Assembly: GCF_009296315.1 (NCBI RefSeq) | Contig: NZ_WHLY01000002.1 | Span: forward strand, 124,001-188,000 | From: Salmonirosea aquatica | GTDB taxonomy: Bacteria; Bacteroidota; Bacteroidia; Cytophagales; Spirosomataceae | Length of the DNA stretch: 64,000 nucleotides | Direction: 5' to 3' | Shown: piece by piece, positions 25,694 through 35,247 of the stretch | Numbering within the stretch: position 1 is the stretch's first letter | How the letters are laid out: each line of letters starts with the position of its first letter | Translations under genes and position numbers: made by a program | The notes under the pieces: generated by a model | Told to the model about the DNA's origin: nothing | Seen by the model: the letters and a program-made list of their open reading frames with translations, nothing else | Database searches by the model: none

Positions 25694-26457
25694 TTATGTC
25701 TAAAATCCCCTAATTTTCTGGCCATATCGCGGGCGCCGTTGGCGACGAAGGTGGCGTCGGCTCCACAGGCAATGAATCGTATTCCGAGTTGGTGGTAGTT
25801 GTGGTACTCTTCGGGATTGAAGAAAAGAATTCCCACGGCTTTTTTGGCCTTCTGAGCGGCATTGATCGTTTCCCGAACGGCTTCCTTGAATCGGGGATGG
25901 TCGAACTGCCCGAAAATACCAAGCTCCATCGAGAGATCGGCGGGGCCGATGAAGAGCACGTCCACGCCGTCGAGAGCGGCTACTTCGTCAAGGTGGTTGA
26001 GTACTTCGGCGGTTTCGATCTGCACGACGCCCAGCAAATTTTCACGGGCATTTTGGTAATAGCTGTCAAAATTCTGCGCAAACTGGGTAGCGCGCACCAT
26101 TTTGGCTACGCCCCGGTGTCCATGCGGCGGGTAGTGTAGCCCGCTCACTACTTTCCGAGCTTCGGCCGGGTTACTGACTTTGGGGCACATGATACCTTCC
26201 GCACCCATATCCAGGACCCGATGAATGCGCTGGCTTTCGGCGCTTTCCACCCGTACGATAACTCCGGCGGGGGTACTTTCCAGAGCTTGCAGCTGCGCTA
26301 GTACGTCCTTTTCGGTACCCGCGCCGTGTTCAAGATCGATCAGTACCCAGTCGAATCCGGACAAACCCACGATTTCGGCAGTGAGCGAACTACCTAGGTT
26401 GAGCCAGCAGCCGTGGAGGGTTTCGCCGTTTTGTAATCTCTTTTTTAAGTTTTTCAT
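25672..26457 (-). CDS. garL: HpcH/HpaI-family 2-keto-3-deoxy-acid aldolase (GarL-like)
   Basis: This is a cytoplasmic metal-dependent class II aldolase of 261 residues. Landmarks are DWVLIDLEHG (catalytic region), IVRVE (Arg), the metal Glu in VVQIETAE and the metal Asp in FIGPADLSMELG. In the glucarate pathway such an enzyme cleaves 5-keto-4-deoxyglucarate to pyruvate and tartronate semialdehyde. HpaI or rhamnonate-type aldolases are close relatives, so the substrate rests on the adjacent dehydratase and GarR-like genes. It starts 29 nt after the SusD gene. Confidence 0.9.
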   Translation of the reverse strand: MKNLKKRLQNGETLHGCWLNLGSSLTAEIVGLSGFDWVLIDLEHGAGTEKDVLAQLQALESTPAGVIVRVESAESQRIHRVLDMGAEGIMCPKVSNPAEARKVVSGLHYPPHGHRGVAKMVRATQFAQNFDSYYQNARENLLGVVQIETAEVLNHLDEVAALDGVDVLFIGPADLSMELGIFGQFDHPRFKEAVRETINAAQKAKKAVGILFFNPEEYHNYHQLGIRFIACGADATFVANGARDMARKLGDFRHKILDTGS

Positions 26458-26486
26458 ATACCCGTAAAGGCCCGAATTCGGTCGCC

Positions 26487-28013
26487 TTACTTCTTATCCC
26501 ACCAAATTCGGGTATCGAGCAGATTCGGTCCCTGTCGGCTGATGGCCTGTTGCACATTATCCTTATTAACATTCAGTTCAGCGTCGGTGTAGGTCAATCG
26601 GCGGATAAAGGGTTCGGTTTTAAGATCGCTGCCGGGGTACGGATTCGGAGCCAGCACAGGGTACCCACTGCGGCGGAAATTGGCCCAGGCCTCGGGTCCG
26701 TTCAGGAAGGAAGCCACCCAGTACTGGGTATTGATTTGTTCCAGCTCGCTACCCGCCATGAGCGGGTGTGCCGCCAGGTAGGTGTTGATGGCCGCGGCCG
26801 GAACGGCCGTATTGGCACCATAATCGGCAAGCTGTTCCATATGAGCCCGGATTCCTTTGGCAAAAAAGTCGGCCGGATCGCCGGTCGTCCACTTGCGGAA
26901 GGCTGCCTCAGCTAGCAAGAGTTCGGTTTGTGCGTAGGTGACCATATAACTCGGAGCCAAAAGGCTGGCCATGCGGGTACGGTCCAACTGGCTGTAGTCC
27001 CACAGACTGGCCAGTTTTTTGGCGGCCACCGCCGAACTGATTGTGGTATTGTCATATCCTTGCGGAGCGCCGATTTGCACATCGGGCGTACGGTTGGCTC
27101 TGGCTTCTACCTGCTGGGCTCCGCTGGTGGCACCCACGTACCGAACCGCGATGGAAGACAGGCGGGGATCATTGTTCGTCTTGAGATAGTCCACAAAATC
27201 TTCCGAGAGATAGAAGAAAGCCGACTGACCACCGTTGAGCTGCGAGCCCACGGGATTGGTAAAACTGGCGTTATGGCGCAGCATGGCATTGTCGGCGTTG
27301 GATTGCATCACGCCGCCCGCCACAGCTTTGGCCACGTATTCGGCGGCTTTGGTCGCATTGATTTTGGAAAGCCGCATAGCGGCGCGCAACAGAAGCGAAT
27401 AACCCAGGCGCTTCCATTTGACGACATTTCCATCGTACAGCAAGTCAGTAGCTACCTTGGCTTTGGACGCATCCAGCGCCGCCGCAGCGGCATCCAACTC
27501 GCTCAAAATGTTGTTATAGACCGATTCCTGGGTGTCGTAAACGGGTTTATCGACCCCTTCGAGGTAGCTTTTTCCGGCCTGAGTATAGGGAATATCGCCG
27601 TAGGTATCCGTAAGTACCATGAACGAGTAGGCCTGCCAGATACGCGCCATATTGTACAGGTTGGAGCGCGCGGGTACGTCCTTCGTTTTGGCAATAACAT
27701 CCGTCAACTCTTTGATATTGGTCTGGTAAAAGTTGTTCCAGTTTCCGGCGGCGACGCTACGGTTGTCCTGATTGAAATTAGCGGCAGATCCCTGGCCGCT
27801 GAACGGGGTAATCATCTGCTTCACGATCGTGGTTTCGTAGCTCAGGTTTCCATAGCCAGGCGCACTGTTGACGATGGCTGTATTGAGTTGATAGCCAGGG
27901 TCCACGCTCGTGAGGGCCACGGGGTTCACATTGAGTTCATCAAATCCTTTATCGCAGGAAGTAGCACACAGGCAGATCGCGATAATCCAGAGGTAGTTCT
28001 TGATATTTTTCAT
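26487..28013 (-). CDS. SusD/RagB-like outer-membrane nutrient-binding lipoprotein
   Basis: This surface lipoprotein has 508 residues (lipobox ATSC near residue 20, start GFDELNVNP). The helical SusD fold is shown by TPR-like segments (YNMARIWQAYSFMVLTDTYG, WKRLGYSLLLRAAMRLSK) and the C-terminal WANFRRSGYP motif, typical of the SusD_2 subgroup. It forms the lid of the TonB-dependent SusC channel encoded 21 nt upstream. The following aldolase gene suggests the ligand is a sugar acid or a glycan containing one. The gene has no GGTACC over nearly its whole length. Confidence 0.94.
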   Translation of the reverse strand: MKNIKNYLWIIAICLCATSCDKGFDELNVNPVALTSVDPGYQLNTAIVNSAPGYGNLSYETTIVKQMITPFSGQGSAANFNQDNRSVAAGNWNNFYQTNIKELTDVIAKTKDVPARSNLYNMARIWQAYSFMVLTDTYGDIPYTQAGKSYLEGVDKPVYDTQESVYNNILSELDAAAAALDASKAKVATDLLYDGNVVKWKRLGYSLLLRAAMRLSKINATKAAEYVAKAVAGGVMQSNADNAMLRHNASFTNPVGSQLNGGQSAFFYLSEDFVDYLKTNNDPRLSSIAVRYVGATSGAQQVEARANRTPDVQIGAPQGYDNTTISSAVAAKKLASLWDYSQLDRTRMASLLAPSYMVTYAQTELLLAEAAFRKWTTGDPADFFAKGIRAHMEQLADYGANTAVPAAAINTYLAAHPLMAGSELEQINTQYWVASFLNGPEAWANFRRSGYPVLAPNPYPGSDLKTEPFIRRLTYTDAELNVNKDNVQQAISRQGPNLLDTRIWWDKK

Positions 28014-28034
28014 AATCTTTTGATTGCTATCAGC

Positions 28035-31000
28035 CTAAAATTTTACATTCAAATTGAACCCCATGCTCCGCGTGATGGGCAGTCCGGTGGCTTCGAGGCC
28101 GATCAGGTTGTCCGAAGGAAAACCAAACTGCTCGGGGTGAATATTGGGTACCCACTTTTTCAGCACCGCCACGTTGTTGGCCACGGCATTAAGGCGCAGC
28201 CCTTTTACAAACTTGACCGAAGTCAGGAATCGCGTAAAATCGTAGCCCAATGAAATCTGCCGCAATTGCCACAGTCCGGCGTTATACACGAAAGGTTCGG
28301 CGATGTTCTGCGAGCGTACGGTTTCGTAGTAAGCCTGTACCACCGATTTGGTCTGGTTAGTTTCGCCGTTGGGATTGACCCCATCGCCAATCACAAACCC
28401 TTCCTCGCGTCCGGCCAGCGTAGCCTTATGCAAGCCGTGCCGCCAGGCATTGAAATTGGTACCCGAAATCATTTTATGACCTAGTTTGAAATCGATCAGG
28501 AACGACAGGTTGATGCCTTTGTAGGTAAAACTGTTCGTGATTCCGCCTACCCAGCGTGGTACCGCGCTTCCGAAGGCGATTTGGGTAGCGGTGCGAAGCG
28601 GACGACCGTTCCCGGCATCGAACACCTGGCGACCCTGCTCGTCGCGCAGGTACCCGAAGCCGTACAACTGACCCAAAGGCTGGCCAACTACCTGGCGCAA
28701 TTCGCCCGAGAAGTCCCCAGTACCCACGGTAATAGAATTATCGCTCACATCATCGCCGAGGTTAAGTACCTTGGTCTTATTATAAGCGCCGTTGAAGATG
28801 GCATTCCAGGTAAAATTCTGGGTCTTTACAGGCATTACATTCACCAGCATTTCCCAGCCCTGATTCCGGCTTTCGCCTACATTGATTAGTTGGTTGAGGT
28901 ACCCGCCCGCATTGGAAGTCTGGGCGCGGAGAATCTGGTCGGAGGAGAGCTTGTCGTAGTAGGTCAGATCTACCCCCAAGACAGAATTGAACAGCTTCAA
29001 CTCAATTCCGAATTCTTTCTCGGCTACCCGCATGGGTCGCAAATTGGCATTGGGCACCGTGGAGCCGCTGATGCTGGCCAGGGTCTGGGCGACCCCGGTA
29101 GGTGAGGCAAATTGCTGGGAATTGATGCTGTAAAACAGGTTGTTGGCATAAGGCGACACATCCGTATCGCTTCCCACCTCGGCGTAGCCCGCCCTGATTT
29201 TACCAAAATTGATCCAGGCTGGCAATGAAGAAGCAAAGGCTTGCGAAAAGACAAAACTGGCAGTAATGGAAGGATAAAGAATACTCCGGTTGGCGGGCGA
29301 TAGCGTGGAAAACCAGTCGTTACGGGCGGTACCATTCAGGAACAGGAAATCCTTAAAAGATACTTCGGCCGAAGCATAGAGTGAATTGACCTTGCGCTCG
29401 GAAAAATCATAGATCGGATCGCGCTGCCGACCGTTGCCAATAGTGTACAGGCCACGGCTGTAGAAATCCTGCACCAGCACATTATGACGGCTGATGCGGC
29501 GGTACATCTGGTTACCCCCTACATTGAGATTGATACCAATCACGCCAAAAGTACGGTTAGCCCCCAACAGAAAATCGGTGTTGAGTTCGCGCACATTGCG
29601 GTCATCCTGAACATACTGGCCGTTGACGAATCCGGCGGGCGCGGCGGGCTGCCGCTGCGAACCTGTGGGTAGGTTATAGTCCTGCTCCCGGGAGTAATAG
29701 TCCTGTCCGATCCGCCCCTGCAAAAACAGCCAGTCGGTGAAGTTGTAGCGGGCAGTCAGGTTACCGAATACCCGGTCGTTACGGATGTTGTCGAAGCGTT
29801 TGAGGGCAAAGTAGGGGTTGGTGCGGTTCGTGAACCTGGACCATACTATTTCGTTGCCATTTTCATCGGAGGCGTACTGCTTCAACAAATCCAGCGGCAT
29901 GGAATTAGCCATGTTGAAGAGTACGACCGGACTATAATCCTGTTCGGCAATATTGGGTGGATTCTTGCGGTACTCGTTCGAGTAGTTGATATTGCCTGAC
30001 ACCGTTAACTTCTTGGCTACCGTCTGCGTGAAGCCCAGGTTGATGGTTCGCCGGTCATAGCCCGAACCGGGCAGAATGGTCTTGTTACTGAGATTGGAAG
30101 CCGAAAGGCTGAAGCCGCCGTTTTCACCGCCCGAAGCCAGGGTAATGGTATTGGTAAAGGTCGAACCCGTCCGGTAGTAGTCCGTGATCTGATGCCGCTG
30201 GGGTACGTAAGGCACCTCCACGTTGTCGAACAGAATCTGGGTCATGCCAGGCTGAAATTTTTCTCCAAAACTCCATTGGCCTGACGTCGGGAAGGCACTG
30301 GTAGGCCGCACCCCATTTTCACCTTGTCCGTACTCATACTGATAGTCGGTGTAGTCGAGCGGCGTATCGGAGGTAAAATTGGTATTGTAAGTCAGCGAAA
30401 CGCCCGAACCCGAACCCCGGTTTTTGGTGGTGATCATGATGACCCCGTCTTTGGCACGTGATCCGTACAGTGCCGAGGCGGCCGCGCCTTTCAGTACCGT
30501 CAGGTTCTCGATGTCGTCGGGGTTGATGCTGCTGAGGCCATCGCCGCCGTCAGAAGTACGGTTGCTGCCGCGCTCCGAAACGTCGCCGCGCGCGCCATTG
30601 TTGGTATTGTCGATGGGTACCCCGTTGACCACGATCAGCGGGGAATTGTTACCCCCGAAGGACGACTGGCCCCGGATACGAATTTTACTGGTTCCGGCCG
30701 GCCCCGAGCCCAGCGAGGTAATGTTTACACCCGCCATTTTGCCCTGCAGCGCGTTCATGAAATTGGCCGTGCGGTTGATCGTCATTTCTTCCGTAGGTAC
30801 CGTGGCCGTAGCGTACCCGATGCTTTTGGCCTGTTTCTTGATCCCCAGCGCCGTGACTACGACTTCCTGCAATGCTTTGCTCTCCGGTTCCAACGAAACC
30901 GTCAGGTTTGTCTGGGTACCTACCGTGATTTCCTGGCTCTGGTAGCCTACATAGCTGAACACCAGTACCGTTGCTGCATCAGGTACCTCTAGCTGGAACG

Positions 31001-31583
31001 CCCCGTCGGCGTTGGTAGTCGTGCCGCGCGTGGTACCTCTTACCAGCACGCTCACGCCCGGAAGACCGTTACTATTTTCATCCACTACTTTACCCCGAAC
31101 GGTTTGATCGACATCTTCCACCTGGACAACCTGAACCAGAGTTGGTGCCTGAAGGGTTTCAGGGAGCTTCTCGGTCGTAGCCAGTGCCTGGGAAGTAGTT
31201 TCAGCGGATTCACTTTTCTGAGTGGACTTCTTTTCAGCGACGATCACATACGTCCCGGCTTTTATTTTCCGGTAGTTAAAAGGCGTTGCCCGCAATATCC
31301 GCTCAAGATTCTGCTCGACACTGGCCTTGAAATCCACTAATTCGGTAGCTACCGTGATGTCCCCGACCAGTCCGCCTTCGAACAGGATATCTACCCGGTA
31401 GCGGGTTTTCAGTTCGTTGAGTATCCCACGCAATTTCTGCCGGGCGGGCTGGGTACTTTCGCGTTTTTTCTGCGGGAGTTGGGTGACGCTCGCCAGATCC
31501 TGGGCGGCGGCGGGTTGAGCGAGCCCCATACAGGCCACCAGCAGCAAACTCGCCCATCGGGGCGGTGGTAGTGATTTTTTCAT
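28035..31583 (-). CDS. SusC/RagA TonB-linked outer-membrane protein with STN domain
   Basis: The 1182-residue transporter has a signal peptide and an STN (secretin/TonB short N-terminal) domain at about 45-115. A carboxypeptidase-like domain follows at about 160-240 (GKVVDENSNGLPGVSVLVRG...FSYVGYQSQ), then the plug (SusC signature, about 245-380) and a 22-strand barrel to the C-terminal VKF. The STN domain is the signalling module that touches a FecR anti-sigma factor, and the matching FecR and sigma genes lie directly upstream. It should therefore both import the substrate and induce its own locus. Confidence 0.95.
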   Translation of the reverse strand: MKKSLPPPRWASLLLVACMGLAQPAAAQDLASVTQLPQKKRESTQPARQKLRGILNELKTRYRVDILFEGGLVGDITVATELVDFKASVEQNLERILRATPFNYRKIKAGTYVIVAEKKSTQKSESAETTSQALATTEKLPETLQAPTLVQVVQVEDVDQTVRGKVVDENSNGLPGVSVLVRGTTRGTTTNADGAFQLEVPDAATVLVFSYVGYQSQEITVGTQTNLTVSLEPESKALQEVVVTALGIKKQAKSIGYATATVPTEEMTINRTANFMNALQGKMAGVNITSLGSGPAGTSKIRIRGQSSFGGNNSPLIVVNGVPIDNTNNGARGDVSERGSNRTSDGGDGLSSINPDDIENLTVLKGAAASALYGSRAKDGVIMITTKNRGSGSGVSLTYNTNFTSDTPLDYTDYQYEYGQGENGVRPTSAFPTSGQWSFGEKFQPGMTQILFDNVEVPYVPQRHQITDYYRTGSTFTNTITLASGGENGGFSLSASNLSNKTILPGSGYDRRTINLGFTQTVAKKLTVSGNINYSNEYRKNPPNIAEQDYSPVVLFNMANSMPLDLLKQYASDENGNEIVWSRFTNRTNPYFALKRFDNIRNDRVFGNLTARYNFTDWLFLQGRIGQDYYSREQDYNLPTGSQRQPAAPAGFVNGQYVQDDRNVRELNTDFLLGANRTFGVIGINLNVGGNQMYRRISRHNVLVQDFYSRGLYTIGNGRQRDPIYDFSERKVNSLYASAEVSFKDFLFLNGTARNDWFSTLSPANRSILYPSITASFVFSQAFASSLPAWINFGKIRAGYAEVGSDTDVSPYANNLFYSINSQQFASPTGVAQTLASISGSTVPNANLRPMRVAEKEFGIELKLFNSVLGVDLTYYDKLSSDQILRAQTSNAGGYLNQLINVGESRNQGWEMLVNVMPVKTQNFTWNAIFNGAYNKTKVLNLGDDVSDNSITVGTGDFSGELRQVVGQPLGQLYGFGYLRDEQGRQVFDAGNGRPLRTATQIAFGSAVPRWVGGITNSFTYKGINLSFLIDFKLGHKMISGTNFNAWRHGLHKATLAGREEGFVIGDGVNPNGETNQTKSVVQAYYETVRSQNIAEPFVYNAGLWQLRQISLGYDFTRFLTSVKFVKGLRLNAVANNVAVLKKWVPNIHPEQFGFPSDNLIGLEATGLPITRSMGFNLNVKF

Positions 31584-31702
31584 TGCGCAATTTGATTAAG
31601 GGTTTAGGAATATTGTTTCTCTGGAATCAATGGTTCGGATTTTACCCGAAGACCCCGTCACTACCTCTGCTGGCTTCTGAATACGGATTGCTTTTCCCAC
31701 TA

Positions 31703-32692
31703 TTATATTTCCGCCAGCGTCACCACGTCGTTCGCTCTATTCATTTTGAGATTAAAAATCCGGCACACGATTTCCAGCAACTCCTCGGAGCTTTCGGCGC
31801 GGAACGAGCCTACCAGGGTTCGCCTCGCCAGGCGTTCTTCCGGAATCACCACCCGCACCCCGTAGGTTTCCTGCATCATCTCCGCAAACTCGGCCAGGGT
31901 CGTATCTTCGAATACAAAGCGGTGGTCTTTCCAGGCCGAATAGTCCGTTGGGGTATCCGTAGCCTTTTGCTCGAGATGATTGTCACGGTCCAGGGTGACC
32001 AGATCCCCCGGTTTCATCAGGAACTGCCTTTGCGCGGTACCTTCGCGGTAGCGGAGCTGCACTTTTCCCCGGTTCAGGATCACCTTGGACTTATGGGAGC
32101 GCGCATAGACCGTAAATTCCGTACCCAAAACCACTACCTCAAGCCCTTTCCCCGTGCTCACCACAAACCGTTGGTCGTCGGGCCGATGCGCCACATCGAA
32201 GTTGGCTTCCCCCGTCAGAAATACTTCCCGGGTACCGTGGCCAAACCCAAAACGGGGTACCCTAAGCGATGAATTGGCGTTGAGAACCACCTGGGTTCCG
32301 TCATTCAGCTGTAGGGTTTTGGTTTCACCATAGGCCGATGTATGAGTTTGGTACAGAATGTTGTTCTTGAATAGAAAGCCTGCGGCCAGCAGCACAACGG
32401 TGAGGGAAGCGGCGACCAGCCAGGCACGGGGTAGTAAGCGGCTGGTCGCCGGGAATGCTTCGGGCATGAGCGTTTCCTGGGGGCGGTCGGCCAATTCCCT
32501 GAAACGATCCGTCGCCGTATCGACGTCCACAAGGTACTGCGGCTGCTGGTATTCGTATTCCACCAGCCATTGGTAGAACAACTCCTCGTGGGCCGGATCT
32601 TTCACCCATTCATCGACCCACTGTTTCTGCAAAGCGGTCGATTTCCCCGACAGGTAGGTGAAAATGAATTCCTTGTTAATAACTGCGTTCAT
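31703..32692 (-). CDS. FecR-family anti-sigma factor
   Basis: This inner-membrane anti-sigma regulator has 329 residues. A cytoplasmic N-terminal sigma-binding region (MNAVINKEFIFTYLSGK...) precedes one transmembrane helix (AWLVAASLTVVLLAAGFLFK, about residue 93). A periplasmic FecR domain follows (QLNDGTQVVLNANSSLRVP, VFLTGEANFDVAH), then a C-terminal DUF4974 domain (FEDTTLAEFAEMMQETYGV...). It should relay substrate binding by the STN-bearing SusC to the ECF sigma factor encoded 73 nt upstream. Confidence 0.94.
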   Translation of the reverse strand: MNAVINKEFIFTYLSGKSTALQKQWVDEWVKDPAHEELFYQWLVEYEYQQPQYLVDVDTATDRFRELADRPQETLMPEAFPATSRLLPRAWLVAASLTVVLLAAGFLFKNNILYQTHTSAYGETKTLQLNDGTQVVLNANSSLRVPRFGFGHGTREVFLTGEANFDVAHRPDDQRFVVSTGKGLEVVVLGTEFTVYARSHKSKVILNRGKVQLRYREGTAQRQFLMKPGDLVTLDRDNHLEQKATDTPTDYSAWKDHRFVFEDTTLAEFAEMMQETYGVRVVIPEERLARRTLVGSFRAESSEELLEIVCRIFNLKMNRANDVVTLAEI

Positions 32693-32765
32693 TGGTACTG
32701 CGTGAATGGTGGACTCTACCCTTAAAGTTTACGTCGGGTACGCACTGACTCGGGTATTCGGTTCT

Positions 32766-33413
32766 TTACAATTGCCACTTCTCTTTCAAAAGCTCACGCA
32801 CAAACTGATTGGCGCGGTGGAGTTGCACGTCGACGGTTTTGACCGAAAGATGGAGTTCGTCGGCGATTTCCTGATACTTCATCCCGTCAAATTTCCGCAT
32901 GAGGTAGATGCGCCGCCGTTCCAGCGGCAGCCGGTTTACGGCTTCCTCCACGTCGTGATACAGCTCTTCGTACTGGCTGATCTGATCGGGCTGTTGCTCG
33001 TTCAGAATGGGCTTTTGGGCTACCTCTCGCAGCTCGGCCTTCCGACTCAAATCCCAACGCAGGTAGTTGTAGGCGCGGTTGCGTACGGTACGAAATAGGT
33101 ATAAACGGTAGGAAGTCGATATTTCCAAAAATCGGTTCTGGGTGTAGAAATCAAGAAATATTTCAGAAACCAGATCCTCAGCCACCTCCCGGGAACCCAC
33201 GAACTTTACGGCATGGGTACACATGGGCTGATAGTAGCGCTTGTAGAGCAGTTCGACGCCGAGCCGGGGGTTTTCTTCCAGATTTTTTCGAATGAAGCAT
33301 TCGTCACCCGTAGCGACAGGCGGATCAAAGGCGGGGGTGCTCAGAGCAAGGGGCCGCTTGGGGTACCTTGCATCATTCCCATTCGCATTACGGCTCGGGT
33401 AGGCTTGCTCCAT
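32766..33413 (-). CDS. ECF RNA polymerase sigma-70 factor, Bacteroidetes type
   Basis: The 215-residue sigma factor has sigma region 2 at about 50-120 (LLYKRYYQPMCTHAVKFVGS, VAEDLVSEIFLDFY) and region 4 at about 150-210 (LPLERRRIYLMRKFDGMKYQEIADELHLSVKTVDVQLHRA, a helix-turn-helix). It belongs to the FecI-like group of Bacteroidota that pairs with FecR and STN-type SusC. The first 35 residues (SRNANGNDARYPKRPLALST) look unstructured, so a later start is possible. It is the first gene of the hexarate locus. Confidence 0.93.
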   Translation of the reverse strand: MEQAYPSRNANGNDARYPKRPLALSTPAFDPPVATGDECFIRKNLEENPRLGVELLYKRYYQPMCTHAVKFVGSREVAEDLVSEIFLDFYTQNRFLEISTSYRLYLFRTVRNRAYNYLRWDLSRKAELREVAQKPILNEQQPDQISQYEELYHDVEEAVNRLPLERRRIYLMRKFDGMKYQEIADELHLSVKTVDVQLHRANQFVRELLKEKWQL

Positions 33414-33671
33414 AAATTCCTTGCTATTGTCTGGATCAGGGCTGAATCATTCAAGGGTGGACCGTCTGATACAAGACAAGCAAAGGGCTGGAAAGTCCTT
33501 ACACGAATAGGAAAATATTTTTATTTTATTTGAATATCCTCATTTTGGCAACAGGAGTTAGCCATTAGAACATCATCTACTATGTTAGATGTCCGAAGAT
33601 AAATTTCACGGTCACGGCATCAGAGGTACCTTAAAAAACGCCAATACATTATCTGTGTACAGTTCAGGCAC

Positions 33672-34988
33672 TTACAAGCTTGGCTTGGCGGGTGGATTTC
33701 GTTTGGAGTAATAGGGATTTTTGTCATAAAGGCCGGCAAAGCGATCATCTTTCAAATAATTGAAGCGTCGGGAAAGCACGGGCTCGCCGTCGATGATCAG
33801 AATCTGCTCGTCGGCAGGTACCCGTTTGAGTTGGGGTATTTCCATCCCCGACACCTGGGAAAACTGAGCCAGGGTAGTTTGGGAAGGCTGGCCAAACAAC
33901 TGCAGTACCCCGCAATTGTCGATTAGTTCGGCCCATACGACCGGAAAACTCTCCTTCAACTGGCTGATTGACTGCCAGAAAGACCAGGCCCGCACCCCGT
34001 ACCCTCGGCCTACCGAATGGATGGTGCGGAGGTATTCGAAATTACCCAGCAGACTGGTTTCATCAAAAATAAAGAGCGTGGGGAAGTCCGGAATTTGCTG
34101 GCGGCACATCGTGCCCATGATCAGGGTAAAAAAATACAGTTTTACCAGACTGGCGTGGGAGTGCATGCGGTAGGGCGGAATGACTATGTAAATCGTCATG
34201 GGCTTGGCACCTTCGATCCAATCGCTGATCGGGAAGCTCGACGGCCGGGAGATATTGGCAAGCAGACTTTCGGCCGATAAAGTTTTCAGGAACGACTGGG
34301 CGGTTGCAATCACGCCGCCCCGCGTCATATCGGGCATCTGGAGTACTGACGAGATTTCACCGTACGCCATTTTACTCACTACCGCTCTCGAGTCCAGCAA
34401 AGTCGCGCAGGAATACACTATATCATCGGCAAAAAGGATTTTATACACCGAATCGAGGCTTTTTTCCAGATCAGGACACGTAGCGACGTGGGCGATAATC
34501 CCGGCCAGAAAGCCCCGCCCGGAATACTCCCAAAAGGGGTCCTTATTGTGTGTGCTGGCACTGTAACCCAGCTGGCTGGCGATAGTTTGGGCATCCTGAT
34601 CCGGCTGGGCGATCGACATATTGAACACGTCGAACACATTCACATTGTCGTTGGAGGGTATGCCCGGTACATTGAACGGATTCAGCACGTATACCTCATG
34701 GCCCATGTCGATGCGCCGCATGGCCGTGGTAAAAAACTGCTCGCCCTTGGGATCAAACACCACCACCGAACCGGGATGGGTCAACAGCGCGGGAGTAATC
34801 ACGCTCACCGATTTACCGGCTCCGGTATTGGCAAAGGTAGCCAAGTGCGCCTCTCCGCCATACTCGACCAACGGCTCATTCCCAGCCATTGCGGTACTGC
34901 CATCGGGTAGGGACGGTTGAAAACCGACCACCCGGTTTTTGGTGTGGGACTGAGAATCGTAGCCCAGGGGTATCTTCGATGTGATCAT
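33672..34988 (-). CDS. Orphan VirD4/TraG-like type IV coupling ATPase
   Basis: The 438-residue P-loop ATPase is related to conjugative coupling proteins. Walker A is ATFANTGAGKSVSVITPALL, followed by VVFDPKGEQF, and Walker B is LFIFDETSLLGNFEYL. RGYGVRAWSFWQSISQLKE and NCGVLQLFG are also typical of the TraG/VirD4 motor. It lacks the N-terminal membrane helices of standard VirD4, so it should be soluble or peripheral. No relaxase, mating-pore gene, integrase or att site is visible within 20 kb on either side, so its partner system is unknown. It lies upstream of the sigma-factor gene on the same strand, 258 nt apart. Confidence 0.85.
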   Translation of the reverse strand: MITSKIPLGYDSQSHTKNRVVGFQPSLPDGSTAMAGNEPLVEYGGEAHLATFANTGAGKSVSVITPALLTHPGSVVVFDPKGEQFFTTAMRRIDMGHEVYVLNPFNVPGIPSNDNVNVFDVFNMSIAQPDQDAQTIASQLGYSASTHNKDPFWEYSGRGFLAGIIAHVATCPDLEKSLDSVYKILFADDIVYSCATLLDSRAVVSKMAYGEISSVLQMPDMTRGGVIATAQSFLKTLSAESLLANISRPSSFPISDWIEGAKPMTIYIVIPPYRMHSHASLVKLYFFTLIMGTMCRQQIPDFPTLFIFDETSLLGNFEYLRTIHSVGRGYGVRAWSFWQSISQLKESFPVVWAELIDNCGVLQLFGQPSQTTLAQFSQVSGMEIPQLKRVPADEQILIIDGEPVLSRRFNYLKDDRFAGLYDKNPYYSKRNPPAKPSL

Positions 34989-35090
34989 GGTGGAAGCGGT
35001 TTTTAGTATGTGTATTCAAGAAAATAAATATACCGTTCTGCCCGCACATCCCTCAAAAGACCGCCAAGTATTTTCAAAAAAAATTTGAGC

Positions 35091-35098
35091 TACCTTTG
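35091..35098 (+). promoter_or_regulatory. Possible -7 box upstream of the cytochrome gene
   Basis: TACCTTTG fits TAnnTTTG. A TTTTC about 17 nt upstream is a poor -33 candidate. The distance to the cytochrome start (about 150 nt) implies a long leader. The surrounding 259-nt spacer between the divergent coupling ATPase and cytochrome genes is AT-rich and holds no gene. Confidence 0.3.
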
Positions 35099-35247
35099 AG
35101 TCTACGCCTCCTGATCTGGACTTATAGTACAGACTTCCTTTCGCCCGAATCAGATTATTCCAATTATTCCCAAATTTTTAGGGCCATTTCTCTATAAATT
35201 TAATCGTTTAGGATAAATTCGGCTTCCTTAAATCCGCTAGTACCCTC

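Noticed and set aside
26928-28253. A 441-residue plus-strand open frame opposite SusD
   Set aside because: It is antisense to a well-defined SusD gene with lipobox and conserved motifs; its composition is typical of a shadow frame.
33672-34988. An integrative conjugative element around the coupling ATPase
   Set aside because: No relaxase, Tra/VirB gene, integrase, tRNA target or flanking direct repeat is visible; neighbours are a metabolic regulator and a cytochrome gene.
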